A DNA stretch of 38,229 nucleotides from Pseudomonadota bacterium (GTDB lineage: Bacteria > Pseudomonadota > Alphaproteobacteria > Acetobacterales > Acetobacteraceae), in NCBI GenBank assembly GCA_021847175.1, contig JAJZUI010000007.1, forward strand, positions 1 through 38,229, read 5' to 3'. Positions within the stretch are counted from its first letter, which is position 1. Each line of letters starts with the position of its first letter. The notes below the pieces were generated by a model. That model ran no database searches. It was not told where the DNA came from and saw nothing but the letters and a program-made list of their open reading frames with translations. Positions 9,429 to 19,371 of this stretch are shown one piece after another. The translations under genes and the position numbers were made by a program.

Positions 9429-11474
9429 GTGTCCGCCCCCGACCTCCTGCCGGTCCTGGCCCCGCTGGAATCGCTCCCCGGCATCGGCCCTGCGCTCGCG
9501 AAGCTCATCGAGCGCGCCGCCGGCGGCCCGCGCGTCGCGGACCTGCTGCTGCACCTGCCGCAGCACTACGTGGACCGCCGCACCCGAACCACCTGGGCCG
9601 AGGCGCACCCCGGCACCGTCGCCACGCTGGAGGTCACGGTCGAGCGCGTCGAAAAGCCCCGCACCTCCCGCCAGCCCACCCGCGTCATCTGCCGCGACGC
9701 CTCCGGCACCGGCGAGCTCATCTTCTTCGGCCGCTTCCCGGAGGCTCGCCTGCCCGTCGGCGCCCATATCCTCGTCTCCGGCCGCATCGGCGAGCGCGGC
9801 GGCATGCCGCACCCGGACTTCATCGTTCCCGCCGACAAGCCGCACGACCTCCCTGCGATCGAGCCGGTCTGGGGCCTCACCGCGGGCCTGCTCCCCTGGC
9901 ACCTCCGCCGCGCCTTCGCCGCCGCCCTGCCGCGGCTGCCGGACCTGCCGGAATGGCAGGACCCCACCTTCCTGCGCCGTCGCGCCTGGCCGGAATTCGC
10001 CGCTGCCCTGCGCGCGCTCCACGCCCCCACCGACATCCCCGCCCCAGCCTTCCGCGACCGCCTCGCCTACGACGAGCTCCTCGCCGACCAGCTCCAGATC
10101 GCCCTCGTCCGCCGCCGCGAACGCGCCATGCCCGGCCGCCCACTGACGGGGAACGGCAGGCTGCGCGACGCCGCACTCGCCCGCTTCGGCCACGCCCTCA
10201 CGCCAGGCCAGGCGAAAGTGCTCGCCGAGATCGACGCCGACCTCGCCGCCCCCACCCGCATGCTGCGCCTGCTGCAGGGCGACGTCGGCTCCGGGAAAAC
10301 CCTGGTCGCGGCACTCGCCATGCTCCGCGCCGCCGAATCCGGCACTCAGGCCGCCATGATGGCGCCCACCGAGCTGCTCGCCCGCCAGCACCACGCCACC
10401 CTCTGCGGCTTCATGCCAGTGGAAGTCGCCCTTCTCACCGGCGCCACGCCCCCCGCCGAGCGCCGCCGCGTGCTGGCGGGGCTCGCCGGCGGCACCATCC
10501 CGATCGTCGTCGGCACCCACGCCCTCGTGCAGGAGGGCGTGGCCTTCCATGACCTCGCGCTGGCCGTGGTCGACGAGCAGCACCGCTTCGGCGTCCGCCA
10601 GCGCGCGGAGCTGTCCCGCAAGGGCCACGCCGTCGACCTCCTGGTGATGACCGCGACTCCCATCCCCCGCACGCTGCTCCTCACCCAATGGGGCGAAATG
10701 GACGTGAGCCGGCTCGTCGGCCGCCCCGCCGGCCGCAAGCCCATCGCCACCTCGCTGCACGCGCTCGCCACCCTGCCCCGCGTCGTCGAGGCCATCGGCC
10801 GCAAGCTCGCCGAAGGTGCCCGCGTCTACTGGGTCTGCCCCCTGGTCGCCGAGAGCGAGACCGTCGACCTCGCCGCTGCCGAGGCCCGCCACGCCATGCT
10901 GCGCGAACGCTTCGGCGGGCAGGTCGGCCTCGCCCACGGCCGCCAGCCCCCGGACGAACGCGCCGCCATGCTCGAAGCCTTCGCATCGGGAACAATCCGC
11001 CTCCTCGTCGCCACCACCGTCATCGAGGTCGGCGTGGACGTCCCCTCGGCCTCGGTCATGGTCGTGGAACACGCCGAGCGCTTCGGCCTCGCCCAGCTCC
11101 ACCAGCTGCGCGGCCGCGTCGGGCGCGGCGCCGCCCAGAGCTTCTGCCTCCTTCTCCATGCCGACGACACCACCGGCGCCGCGAAACGCCGCCTCGCGAT
11201 GCTGCGCGCCACCGACGACGGGTTCCGCATCGCCGAGGCGGACTTCGCCGAGCGCGGCGGCGGCGACGCGCTCGGCACGCGCCAGTCGGGCCTGCCCGGC
11301 TTCCGCATCGCCGACCCCGAGGCCCAATCCGACGCGCTCGCGATCGCCGCCAAGGACGCCGCCCTGCTGCTGCACCGCGACCCGCACCTCCAATCCCCAC
11401 GCGGCCAGGCCGCCCGCCTCCTGCTCCGCTTCTTCGCCCGCGACCGCGGCATGCGCGCCTTGCTCGCCGGTTAA
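9429..11474 (+). CDS. recG: ATP-dependent DNA helicase RecG
   Basis: LPGIGPALAKLIERAA...LLQGDVGSGKTLVAALAML...VVDEQHRFGVRQR...MTATPIPRTLLLT...QLHQLRGRVGRG. GTG start 9429 preferred over ATG 9348. Confidence 0.96.
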   Translation: MSAPDLLPVLAPLESLPGIGPALAKLIERAAGGPRVADLLLHLPQHYVDRRTRTTWAEAHPGTVATLEVTVERVEKPRTSRQPTRVICRDASGTGELIFFGRFPEARLPVGAHILVSGRIGERGGMPHPDFIVPADKPHDLPAIEPVWGLTAGLLPWHLRRAFAAALPRLPDLPEWQDPTFLRRRAWPEFAAALRALHAPTDIPAPAFRDRLAYDELLADQLQIALVRRRERAMPGRPLTGNGRLRDAALARFGHALTPGQAKVLAEIDADLAAPTRMLRLLQGDVGSGKTLVAALAMLRAAESGTQAAMMAPTELLARQHHATLCGFMPVEVALLTGATPPAERRRVLAGLAGGTIPIVVGTHALVQEGVAFHDLALAVVDEQHRFGVRQRAELSRKGHAVDLLVMTATPIPRTLLLTQWGEMDVSRLVGRPAGRKPIATSLHALATLPRVVEAIGRKLAEGARVYWVCPLVAESETVDLAAAEARHAMLRERFGGQVGLAHGRQPPDERAAMLEAFASGTIRLLVATTVIEVGVDVPSASVMVVEHAERFGLAQLHQLRGRVGRGAAQSFCLLLHADDTTGAAKRRLAMLRATDDGFRIAEADFAERGGGDALGTRQSGLPGFRIADPEAQSDALAIAAKDAALLLHRDPHLQSPRGQAARLLLRFFARDRGMRALLAG

Positions 11475-11566
11475 ACCTCGGCAAAGCGCGCCAGGCCGGG
11501 GCTTGCAAACCGCCTCACCCTTGGTAGGACCGCGCGCCGGTTCGAGACGCCGGCAACGGGGGAGTC

Positions 11567-12325
11567 GTGACGGCACTGGTCGAGATCGAGGGGCTGACCA
11601 AGCGCTTCGGCAGCTTCACTGCCGTCGATCGCCTCAGCTTCACGGTCGCGCGCGGCGAGGTGCTCGGATTCCTCGGCCCCAACGGCGCCGGCAAGTCCAC
11701 CACCATGCGCATGCTCGCCGGCTTCATGGAGCCGACCGAGGGCACCGCCCGCATCATGGGCCACGACGTCCGCCGCGACGGCCTCGCCGCCCGCCGCGAA
11801 CTCGGCTTCCTCCCCGAAGGCGCCCCCACCTACCCGGAAATGACCGTCTCGGGCTTTCTGTCCTTCGCCGCCGCCGTCCGCGGCTATTCCGGACGGGAGC
11901 GCGCCGTCAGGGTGTCCGCCGCCATGGACCTCACCGGCCTCGAGGGCGTGCGCCTGCAGCCTGTCGAAACGCTATCGAAAGGGTTCAAGCGCCGCGTCGG
12001 CCTCGCCCAGGCCCTGCTGCACAACCCGCCGGTGCTCATCCTCGACGAACCCACGGACGGGCTGGACCCCAATCAGAAGCACGAGGTCCGCATCCTCATC
12101 AGCCGCATGGCCCCGCACAAGGCGATCATCGTCTCCACCCACATCCTCGAGGAGGTGGACGCCGTCTGCACGCGCGCCATCATCATCGCGGCCGGCCGCA
12201 TCGTCGCCGACGCCACCCCCGCGGCGCTGGCGAAGATGCACCCGAGCGGCAAGCTCGACGAAGTCTTCCGCGCGCTCACGCACCCCACCTCGACCAGCGC
12301 CGCCGCGACCAGGGCGGCCGCCTGA
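11567..12325 (+). CDS. ABC transporter ATP-binding protein (GldA-like)
   Basis: Walker A GPNGAGKSTT, Walker B LLHNPPVLILDEPTDGLDPNQ; GTG start with GGGGGAG upstream. Confidence 0.94.
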   Translation: MTALVEIEGLTKRFGSFTAVDRLSFTVARGEVLGFLGPNGAGKSTTMRMLAGFMEPTEGTARIMGHDVRRDGLAARRELGFLPEGAPTYPEMTVSGFLSFAAAVRGYSGRERAVRVSAAMDLTGLEGVRLQPVETLSKGFKRRVGLAQALLHNPPVLILDEPTDGLDPNQKHEVRILISRMAPHKAIIVSTHILEEVDAVCTRAIIIAAGRIVADATPAALAKMHPSGKLDEVFRALTHPTSTSAAATRAAA

Positions 12326-12326
12326 C

Positions 12327-13058
12327 ATGCGCGGCATCCTCCTCGTCGCGAAGCGCGAACTCGGCTCCTACGTCGCGACCCCGGTCGCCGCGGTGTTCAT
12401 CGTCATCTTCCTGGTGATCCAGGGCCTGCTCACCTTCAACCTCGGCGGCTTCTTCGGCCGCAACCAGGCCGACCTCGTCGCCTTCTTCAACTTCATCCCG
12501 TGGGTGTTCCTGCTCCTCGTCCCCGCCATCACCATGCGCCTCTGGGCGGAGGAACGCCGGCTGGGCACGATCGAGATGCTGCTCACCCTGCCGCTCACCC
12601 AGGCGCAGGCCGTGCTCGGCAAGTTCCTCGCCGCGTGGGTGTTCTGCATCGCCGCCCTGCTGCTCACCTTCCCCTTCGTCATCACCGTCAACTACCTGGG
12701 CTCGCCGGACAACGGCGCCATCCTCGCCGGCTATGTCGGCGCGGCCCTCCTCGCCGGCTCCTTCCTCGCCATCGGCTCCGCTATGTCCGCCCTCACGCGC
12801 AACCAGGTCATCGCCTTCGTCCTCGGCGTCGCCGTCTGCTTCCTCTTCGCCGTCACCTCCTACCCGGTGGTGACCGCCTTCCTCTCCTCCGCGGTGCCAG
12901 AGCTCGCGGTGCTGGCGCGGCGCGTGTCCGTGGTGGCGCGCTTCCAGGGCTTCGTGCGCGGCGTCATCAGCCTGCGCGCCCTCGTCTTCTTCGCCTCCTT
13001 CATCGGCTTCTGGCTCTACCTCAACACGATCTTCGTCAAAGCCCGGCAGACAGACTGA
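12327..13058 (+). CDS. ABC-2 type transporter permease (GldF-like)
   Basis: MRGILLVAKRELGSYVATPVAAVFIVIFLVIQGLLTFNLGGFF...MRLWAEERRLGTIEMLLTLPLTQAQAVLGKFLAAW; multiple TM segments; directly follows the ATPase. Confidence 0.9.
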   Translation: MRGILLVAKRELGSYVATPVAAVFIVIFLVIQGLLTFNLGGFFGRNQADLVAFFNFIPWVFLLLVPAITMRLWAEERRLGTIEMLLTLPLTQAQAVLGKFLAAWVFCIAALLLTFPFVITVNYLGSPDNGAILAGYVGAALLAGSFLAIGSAMSALTRNQVIAFVLGVAVCFLFAVTSYPVVTAFLSSAVPELAVLARRVSVVARFQGFVRGVISLRALVFFASFIGFWLYLNTIFVKARQTD

Positions 13059-13061
13059 GCC

Positions 13062-14960
13062 ATGCGCCGTTTCATCTTCGCAACCCTCGGCGTGCTCGGC
13101 GTGCTCGGCATCCTCACCGGCATCAACCTGGCCGCGGACACAAGCCTCGCCGGCCGCCAGCTCGATCTCACGCAGGGCCACATCTACACGCTCTCGCCCG
13201 GCTCGCGCGCCATCCTCGCCGGGCTCAAGGACCCGATCACCCTAAAGCTCTTCTTCTCCAGCGAGCTCGGCACGAAGGTGCCGGCCTACGGCGCCTACGC
13301 CGACCGCGTGCGCGCCATGCTGCAGCAGTACGTCGAGGCCGCGCACGGCAAGCTGCGCGTCGAGTACTTCAACCCGCAGCCCTTCAGCCCCACCGAGGAC
13401 CAGGCGCTCGGCTACGGGCTGCAGGGCGTGCCCGTCGACCAGGCGGGCACGCAAGTCTATTTCGGCCTCGTCGGCACCAACCTGCTCGACAACGAGGCCA
13501 CGATCCCGTTCCTGCAGCCGAGCCGCGAGGCCTTCCTCGAATACGACATCACCAAGCTGATCTATCAGCTCTCCAACCCCATCCGCCCGAAGGTCGGGCT
13601 GATGTCGGCGCTGCCGGTCGACGGCAACACGCGGCTGATGATGATGACCAACAACCCGGCGCTCGGCGCGCCCTGGGCCTCGGTCGCGCTGCTGCGCCAG
13701 AGCTTCAACGTCGTCGACGTGCCGACCAGCGCCCAGGTCATCCCCGCCAACATCAAGGTGCTGCTCCTCGTCCACCCGCAGAACCTGCCGCAGACGACGC
13801 TCTACGCCATCGACCAGTTCGTGATGCGCGGCGGGAGGCTGATGCTGCTCGTCGATCCCAACAGCGAGGCGCAGCTGCGCGCCCCCTCGCCCAACGGCCA
13901 GCCGCCCGCGGACGTCGCGAGCAACCTCGAGCCGCTGCTCAAGGACTGGGGCATCGCCTACAACCCGCACCAGGTGGTGGGCGACCTCAACGGCGCCTGG
14001 ATGGTCCAGGCCCCGTCCGGCTCGCGCGTCAGCTCCGTCGACTACGTCGCCTGGTTCAACATCACCAAGGGCATCAACCACAACGACCCCGCGACCGCGA
14101 ACCTGCAGCAGGTCACCGTCGCCTCGCCCGGCACCATCTCAAAGATGCCCGGCGCGAAAATCGACTTTACGCCGCTGCTCACCAGCGGCCCGCAATCGGA
14201 GCTGCTCAGCGCCTCGCAGGTCGGCGCCACCGCCAACCCGGTGCAGATCCTCGCCCACTTCAAGCCGGTCGGCCACGGCTACGTCATCGCGGCACGCGTC
14301 TCCGGCATCCTGCACTCCGCGTTCAAGGGCCCGCCGCCGGAGCCCGCCGGCCAGGCGCGCCCGAAGAACTTCCCGGCCTACATCGCCGCCACCAGCAAGC
14401 CCGCCCAGCTCGTCGTGATCGCCGATTCCGACATCATGGCGAACCGCTTCTGGGTTCAGACGACCAACTTCTTCGGCCAGACCCAGACGACGCCGTTCAG
14501 CGACAACGGCGCCTTCATCGCCAACCTCGTCGGCACGCTCACCGGCAGCGACGCGCTGCTCGGCCTGCGCGCCCGCGGTGTCACGGTGCGTCCCTTCACC
14601 CGCATCGATGCCATGCAGCGCGTCGCGGAGGCCCGCTTCCGCCGCACCGAGCAGGCGCTGCGCGCGCATCTCCTGGCCACCCAGAAGCAGCTCACGGCGC
14701 TGCGCACCGGACGCGGTGAAAAGGGCGCCACCGCCGTCATCACGGAAAAGCAGCGCCAGGCGATCGGCAACCTCGAGCGCGACATCATCGCGACCCGGGA
14801 GCAGCTACGCAAAGTGCAGTTCGACCTGCGCCGCAACATCCAGTCGCTCGAGGACACGGTGCGCCTGATCGACGTCGCCGCGGTCCCCATCCTGCTCGTG
14901 GCGCTCGCGGTCGGCCTCGCCCTCGCCCGCTCGCGCCGCCGCGCCCGGGCGCGCCACTGA
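13062..14960 (+). CDS. GldG-family ABC transporter auxiliary/substrate-binding-like membrane protein
   Basis: N-terminal TM, LAADTSLAGRQLDLTQGHIYTLSPGSRAILAGLKDPITLKLFFSSELG (GldG-like), C-terminal TM; third gene of the operon. Confidence 0.87.
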   Translation: MRRFIFATLGVLGVLGILTGINLAADTSLAGRQLDLTQGHIYTLSPGSRAILAGLKDPITLKLFFSSELGTKVPAYGAYADRVRAMLQQYVEAAHGKLRVEYFNPQPFSPTEDQALGYGLQGVPVDQAGTQVYFGLVGTNLLDNEATIPFLQPSREAFLEYDITKLIYQLSNPIRPKVGLMSALPVDGNTRLMMMTNNPALGAPWASVALLRQSFNVVDVPTSAQVIPANIKVLLLVHPQNLPQTTLYAIDQFVMRGGRLMLLVDPNSEAQLRAPSPNGQPPADVASNLEPLLKDWGIAYNPHQVVGDLNGAWMVQAPSGSRVSSVDYVAWFNITKGINHNDPATANLQQVTVASPGTISKMPGAKIDFTPLLTSGPQSELLSASQVGATANPVQILAHFKPVGHGYVIAARVSGILHSAFKGPPPEPAGQARPKNFPAYIAATSKPAQLVVIADSDIMANRFWVQTTNFFGQTQTTPFSDNGAFIANLVGTLTGSDALLGLRARGVTVRPFTRIDAMQRVAEARFRRTEQALRAHLLATQKQLTALRTGRGEKGATAVITEKQRQAIGNLERDIIATREQLRKVQFDLRRNIQSLEDTVRLIDVAAVPILLVALAVGLALARSRRRARARH

Positions 14961-14979
14961 CCGATGCGCGGGTGCTGAC

Positions 14980-16263
14980 ATGGCCACGACCGAACGCCGC
15001 AACCTCTTCCTCTTCGTCCTCGGCCTGATCGTCGCGATCGTCGGCTGGGAGATCGGCCCGGGCTCCGTCCCGGCGCCCAGCACCAATATCGGGCGCGGCC
15101 ACCTCGTCTTCCCGGGCCTCGCCGCGAAACTCCCGGGCCTCACGCGCATCACCATCGAGAGCGGCGGCAAGTCCATCTCGCTGCTCCCGCGCACCAACGG
15201 CGCGCCCAAGGGCGCCGCGGCGGGCGAATGGGGCCTCGAGCAGCGCGGTGGCTACCCGGTGCGCACCGACAAGCTGCGCTCGATGCTCACCGGCCTCACC
15301 CTGCTGCGCCAGGTCTCGCCGCGCACCTCCGACCCCGCGCTCTACAGCAAGCTCGGCGTCGAGAACGCGGGCAGCCCGGGCGGCTCCTCCACCCAGGTCA
15401 CGCTTTTCGCCGCAAACGGCAAGGTCGTCGCCTCGCTGATCGTCGGACACACGCGGGTGCGCACCGCGGGCAGCCTGCCGGACCAGGTCTACATCCGCCG
15501 CCCCGGCCACAAGCAGAGCTGGCTCGCCCAGGGCACGCTCTCGGTCGACGCCAACCCGCAGCTCTGGCTGCGGCGCACGATCCTGGACATTCCCGGCGCG
15601 AACATCGCCAGCGTCACCTCGACGCGCAACGGCACCGCCCTCGTCTTCACCGCGAAGGCCGGGAAACTGCACCTCACCAGCCCCGCAAAGCACCCGAAGC
15701 TGGACCGCTACAAGGTCAGCGACATCCAGGGCGCACTCACCGCGCTCACGCTGCAGGACGTCGCTCCTGCCGCCACCGTGCCGGGCAAGCCGGTCGGCAC
15801 CTCGGAGTTCCGCACCACCGGCGGGCTCACCATCACCGTCCACGGCTTCCGACAGGGCGCCAATTTCTGGGCGCAGTTCGCTGCCAGCGGCAAGGGCGCG
15901 AGCCCGCTTGAGGCCAGGCTGCACGGCTGGAGCTACAAGCTCGGCAGCTGGATGGAGCGCGAACTCGTCCCGGACCTCGCGGAACTGAAGGCCGCCGCCC
16001 CCGCCGCCCCCGCGGCCATCCCGCCGGCTACGGCCCCCGCCACGCCGATCCCCCACGCCAAGGCCCCAGGCGCGCCGATCCCGCACGCCAACGCCCCAGC
16101 CGCGCCCGGCACGGCGGCTCCGGGAAAGCCACCGGCCACTTCCGGCAAGGCCTCCGCGCAGCCCACCGCGAAACCCGCCAGGGCCGCCGCCGCCGGCACC
16201 GCCGACCCGGCCGAGGTCGCCGCCGCCGCCGCCGCCGTGCTTGCCGCCTCGTCGGGCAAGTGA
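14980..16263 (+). CDS. DUF4340-like domain protein with Ala/Pro-rich C-terminal tail
   Basis: N-terminal TM; WGLEQRGGYPVRTDKLRSMLTGLTLLRQVSPRTSDPALYSKLGVE is DUF4340-like; immediately downstream of the GldG-like gene. Confidence 0.82.
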   Translation: MATTERRNLFLFVLGLIVAIVGWEIGPGSVPAPSTNIGRGHLVFPGLAAKLPGLTRITIESGGKSISLLPRTNGAPKGAAAGEWGLEQRGGYPVRTDKLRSMLTGLTLLRQVSPRTSDPALYSKLGVENAGSPGGSSTQVTLFAANGKVVASLIVGHTRVRTAGSLPDQVYIRRPGHKQSWLAQGTLSVDANPQLWLRRTILDIPGANIASVTSTRNGTALVFTAKAGKLHLTSPAKHPKLDRYKVSDIQGALTALTLQDVAPAATVPGKPVGTSEFRTTGGLTITVHGFRQGANFWAQFAASGKGASPLEARLHGWSYKLGSWMERELVPDLAELKAAAPAAPAAIPPATAPATPIPHAKAPGAPIPHANAPAAPGTAAPGKPPATSGKASAQPTAKPARAAAAGTADPAEVAAAAAAVLAASSGK

Positions 16264-16691
16264 ACCGGGAATACCCGGCCCGGCCCATCGTCGGCATCGG
16301 CGTGGTCCTGCTGCGCCCGGGCGGATTGCTGCTCATCCGCCGCGGCCGCCCGCCGGCCGAGGGTAGCTGGAGCCTGCCCGGCGGCGGGCAGAAACTCGGC
16401 GAAACCGCCGAGGAAGCCGCGCGGCGCGAACTGCGCGAGGAAACCGGGCTCGAGGTCGGCGCCATGCTCCTCGCCGGCCACGCCGACAGCATCACGCGCG
16501 ACCCGGAGGGGCGGATCCGCTTCCACTACACCATCATCGACTTCGCCGCGGCCTGGACCGGCGGCGTCGCCAGGCCCGGGGGCGACGCCATGGAGGCGCG
16601 ATGGATCGACCTGGCCGCCGTCAATGATTACCTGGTCTGGAACCAGGCGCGCCACGTCGTCGCCTCCGCGCGGACGCTCCTGAACTATTAG
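16260..16691 (+). CDS. NUDIX hydrolase
   Basis: Nudix box GGGQKLGETAEEAARRELREETGLEVG; GTGA overlap with preceding gene. Confidence 0.95.
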   Translation: MNREYPARPIVGIGVVLLRPGGLLLIRRGRPPAEGSWSLPGGGQKLGETAEEAARRELREETGLEVGAMLLAGHADSITRDPEGRIRFHYTIIDFAAAWTGGVARPGGDAMEARWIDLAAVNDYLVWNQARHVVASARTLLNY

Positions 16692-16707
16692 GCCTTCCGG
16701 CCCGCCG

Positions 16708-17076
16708 CTACATCTTCCAGCGCGGAGACTTCGGCGCGCCCGGCCCGTGCAGCGTGATCGCGAGCCCGCCCAGAACCACCCCGCACGCCATCGGCAGCAG
16801 CCAGACCGGGCGCATCAGCACCGGCAGCACCAGCCACCGCCACGCCCACTCCCCCGCGCTGCCGCGCACGATCTGCGGCAGCGCGATGAGGGTGCGGTTG
16901 TCGAGCATGCCCACAAGCTCCGCGAGGCTCGTCATCGGCGGCAGCATCGTCGCCAGCGCGAAGGCACCCACCAGCGCGCCCGCCGCCAGCACCGCGAGCA
17001 CGCGCGCCAGCACCTGCTTGCCGCCGCGTCCCGCCTTCTTGCCGCCCAGCCCCGGTTTGCCGCCCCGCCCGATCAC
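16708..17076 (-). CDS. Small hypothetical membrane protein (two hydrophobic segments) downstream of msrP
   Basis: 122-aa ORF with Gly/Lys-rich N-terminus (GRGGKPGLGGKKAGRGGKQ) and two hydrophobic stretches. Confidence 0.6.
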   Translation of the reverse strand: MIGRGGKPGLGGKKAGRGGKQVLARVLAVLAAGALVGAFALATMLPPMTSLAELVGMLDNRTLIALPQIVRGSAGEWAWRWLVLPVLMRPVWLLPMACGVVLGGLAITLHGPGAPKSPRWKM

Positions 17077-17095
17077 CCGCTCGCGTTCCCTCCGC

Positions 17096-18097
17096 CTACC
17101 GGAACAACACCGTAGGCTTCACTCCCGCCTTTATCATGTCCGCATACAACGGCGCCACGTACTCGCCATAGCCATTGTAGATCATCGTCGGAACGGTCTC
17201 CCCGGTCCCCAGCAGCCGCTCGCGCGCCTGGCTCCACCGCGGATGCGGCACCGCCGGGTTCACGTTGGCCCAGAACCCATACTCGCTGGACTGCAACGTC
17301 TGCCAGAACGTCTTGGGCTGCGTGTCGGTGAACGTCACCCGCACGATCGATTTCGCCGATTTGAACCCGTATTTCCACGGCACCGCCAGCCGGACCGCCG
17401 CCCCGTCCTGCGGCGGTACCACGTGCCCGTACATGCCCACCACCAGGAAGGCGAGGTCGTTCGTCGCCTCGGCCAGCGTCAGCCCCTCGGTGTAGGGCCA
17501 GGGATAGAACGCGACATCCAGCCCCGGCATCACCTTGCGATCCTCGAGCGAGGTGAAGCCGATATATTTCGCGCCCGCGGCCGGCTTCGCCAGCGCCACC
17601 AGCTTTGCGAGCGGGAAGCCGGTCCAAGGCACCGTCATCGCCCAGGCCTCGACGCAGCGGTGCCGGTAGAGCCGCTCCTCCAGCCCCGCCTTTTTGATCA
17701 GGTCCTCGAGCCCGATGGTGAACGGCTTCTCAACCATCCCGTCGACCGCGATGTTCCACGGCGAAGTCGGCAGCTTCTGCGCCAGCGGCCAGCAGTTCTT
17801 GTAGTCGCTGAACTCGTAGAAATTATTGTAGGTCGTCGCCGCCTTCTCCGGCGTCAGCGCCCGCCCGGGCTTGTACGTCTTGTCCAGTGGCGCCGGCATC
17901 GCCGCCAGCTTCTGCAGCGGCACCTTGGGCGAGGAGAAGAACCACCCCGCCTCGGCCGGCCGCGTCGCCGCGACTGTCGCCGCGACTCCGGCCGCCGCCA
18001 CCGCGCCGCCCAGCACCGCCCGCCTGCCAAAGAACACGGACTCGGGCGTCGCCTTCGCCTCGGCGATCTCCCAGCCCCGCTTGCGCTTGATCAACAT
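17096..18097 (-). CDS. msrP: Protein-methionine-sulfoxide reductase catalytic subunit MsrP (YedY-like, molybdopterin)
   Basis: RR-containing Tat-like signal (FFGRRAVLGGAVAAAGVAATVAA), NNFYEFSDYK, YRHRCVEAWAMTVPWTGFPL, WPYTEGLTLAEATNDLAFLVVGMYG, PWKYGFKSAKSIV. Confidence 0.95.
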   Translation of the reverse strand: MLIKRKRGWEIAEAKATPESVFFGRRAVLGGAVAAAGVAATVAATRPAEAGWFFSSPKVPLQKLAAMPAPLDKTYKPGRALTPEKAATTYNNFYEFSDYKNCWPLAQKLPTSPWNIAVDGMVEKPFTIGLEDLIKKAGLEERLYRHRCVEAWAMTVPWTGFPLAKLVALAKPAAGAKYIGFTSLEDRKVMPGLDVAFYPWPYTEGLTLAEATNDLAFLVVGMYGHVVPPQDGAAVRLAVPWKYGFKSAKSIVRVTFTDTQPKTFWQTLQSSEYGFWANVNPAVPHPRWSQARERLLGTGETVPTMIYNGYGEYVAPLYADMIKAGVKPTVLFR

Positions 18098-18296
18098 TGG
18101 TCGTGACCCTCCGCGATACCTCTCGAACCCTACGCGACAGGCGGCGACGTGGATGCCAGTCTGCGCCGCCCCAGCCCCGTCCCGCAACAGCGTCGCGCAA
18201 CTGCCGCCGCGCCCGCCTGCATGGACATCCGCGCTCCTGTCTGGAACATTCCCCGCTGCAAGCCGTTACAGGGCTGCTTCACGAGGATAAATTCCC

Positions 18297-19316
18297 ATGC
18301 ATCTCGCTCGCTTCCCCCGCGTCAAGCTCTGCCACGCGCCGACCGCGCTTGAGCCCATGCCCAACCTCACGCGCTTCCTCGACGCCGGCCCGCACGGCTC
18401 GCCGCAGCTCTGGATCAAGCGTGACGATTGCACCGGCGTCGCCACCGGCGGCAACAAGAACCGCAAGCTCGAGTTCCTCATGGGCGAGGCCCGCGCGATG
18501 GGCGCGGACCACGTCGTGACGCAGGGCGCCGTGCAGTCCAACCACGTCCGCCAGACCGCCGCCGTCGCGCGCAAGCTCGGCCTCGGCTGCACCGCCGTCC
18601 TCGAGCACCGCGTGCAGACCAACGACCCCGACTATCTCGAGGGCGGCAACGTCCTGCTCGACCACCTCATGGGCATCGAGATCGAGTACCGCCCCGCCGA
18701 TACGGACATGCAGAAGGCGATCGAGGAAGTCGGCGAGCGGCTCAAGGCGCAGGGCAGGAAGCCCTACCTCATCCCCGGCGGCGGCTCGAACACCACGGGC
18801 TCGCTCGGCTACGTCAACGTTGCGATGGAACTGCTCGGCCAGGCCAACGACATCGGCCTCAGGATCGACCGCCTCGTCCACGCCACCGGCTCCGCCGGCA
18901 CCCAGGCCGGCCTCGTCGCCGGCATGGCGGCGATGAACGCCGGCGTGCGCATCCTCGGCATCGGCGTGCGCAACCCGAGGCCGGTGCAGGAGGCGAATGT
19001 CCGCAAGCTCGCCGAGGCCACGCTCGCCAAGCTCGGCGTCGCAGGCCCCCTCGCGGCCGACGCCGTGCAGTGCAACTGCGACTATGTGGGCGCCGGCTAC
19101 GGCATCCCCACGCCCGGCATGGTCGAGGCGGTGACCCTGCTCGCCCGGCACGAGGGTATCTTCCTCGACCCGGTCTATTCCGGCAAAGGCATGGCCGGCC
19201 TGATCGACCTGATCCGCAAGGGAGCGTTCAAGCGCGACGAAAACGTCGTGTTCCTCCACACCGGCGGCCAGGTCGGCCTGTTCGGCTACCGCCAGGCGCT
19301 CTCCACTGCCGCCTGA
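18297..19316 (+). CDS. PLP-dependent D-cysteine desulfhydrase / L-cysteate sulfo-lyase family enzyme
   Basis: [28 protein letters not shown]...[21 protein letters not shown]...[19 protein letters not shown]-deaminase/D-cysteine desulfhydrase fold signatures. Confidence 0.88.
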   Translation: MHLARFPRVKLCHAPTALEPMPNLTRFLDAGPHGSPQLWIKRDDCTGVATGGNKNRKLEFLMGEARAMGADHVVTQGAVQSNHVRQTAAVARKLGLGCTAVLEHRVQTNDPDYLEGGNVLLDHLMGIEIEYRPADTDMQKAIEEVGERLKAQGRKPYLIPGGGSNTTGSLGYVNVAMELLGQANDIGLRIDRLVHATGSAGTQAGLVAGMAAMNAGVRILGIGVRNPRPVQEANVRKLAEATLAKLGVAGPLAADAVQCNCDYVGAGYGIPTPGMVEAVTLLARHEGIFLDPVYSGKGMAGLIDLIRKGAFKRDENVVFLHTGGQVGLFGYRQALSTAA

Positions 19317-19371
19317 AGCAACCTCGCGGGCACCGGACGGCATGGCGCCCGGCGACAGGGGGGGCGGCGAC

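Noticed and set aside
16685-16710. GGCCttCCGGCC as intrinsic terminator between NUDIX and the small membrane protein
   Set aside because: Very short stem and no T-run on either strand.
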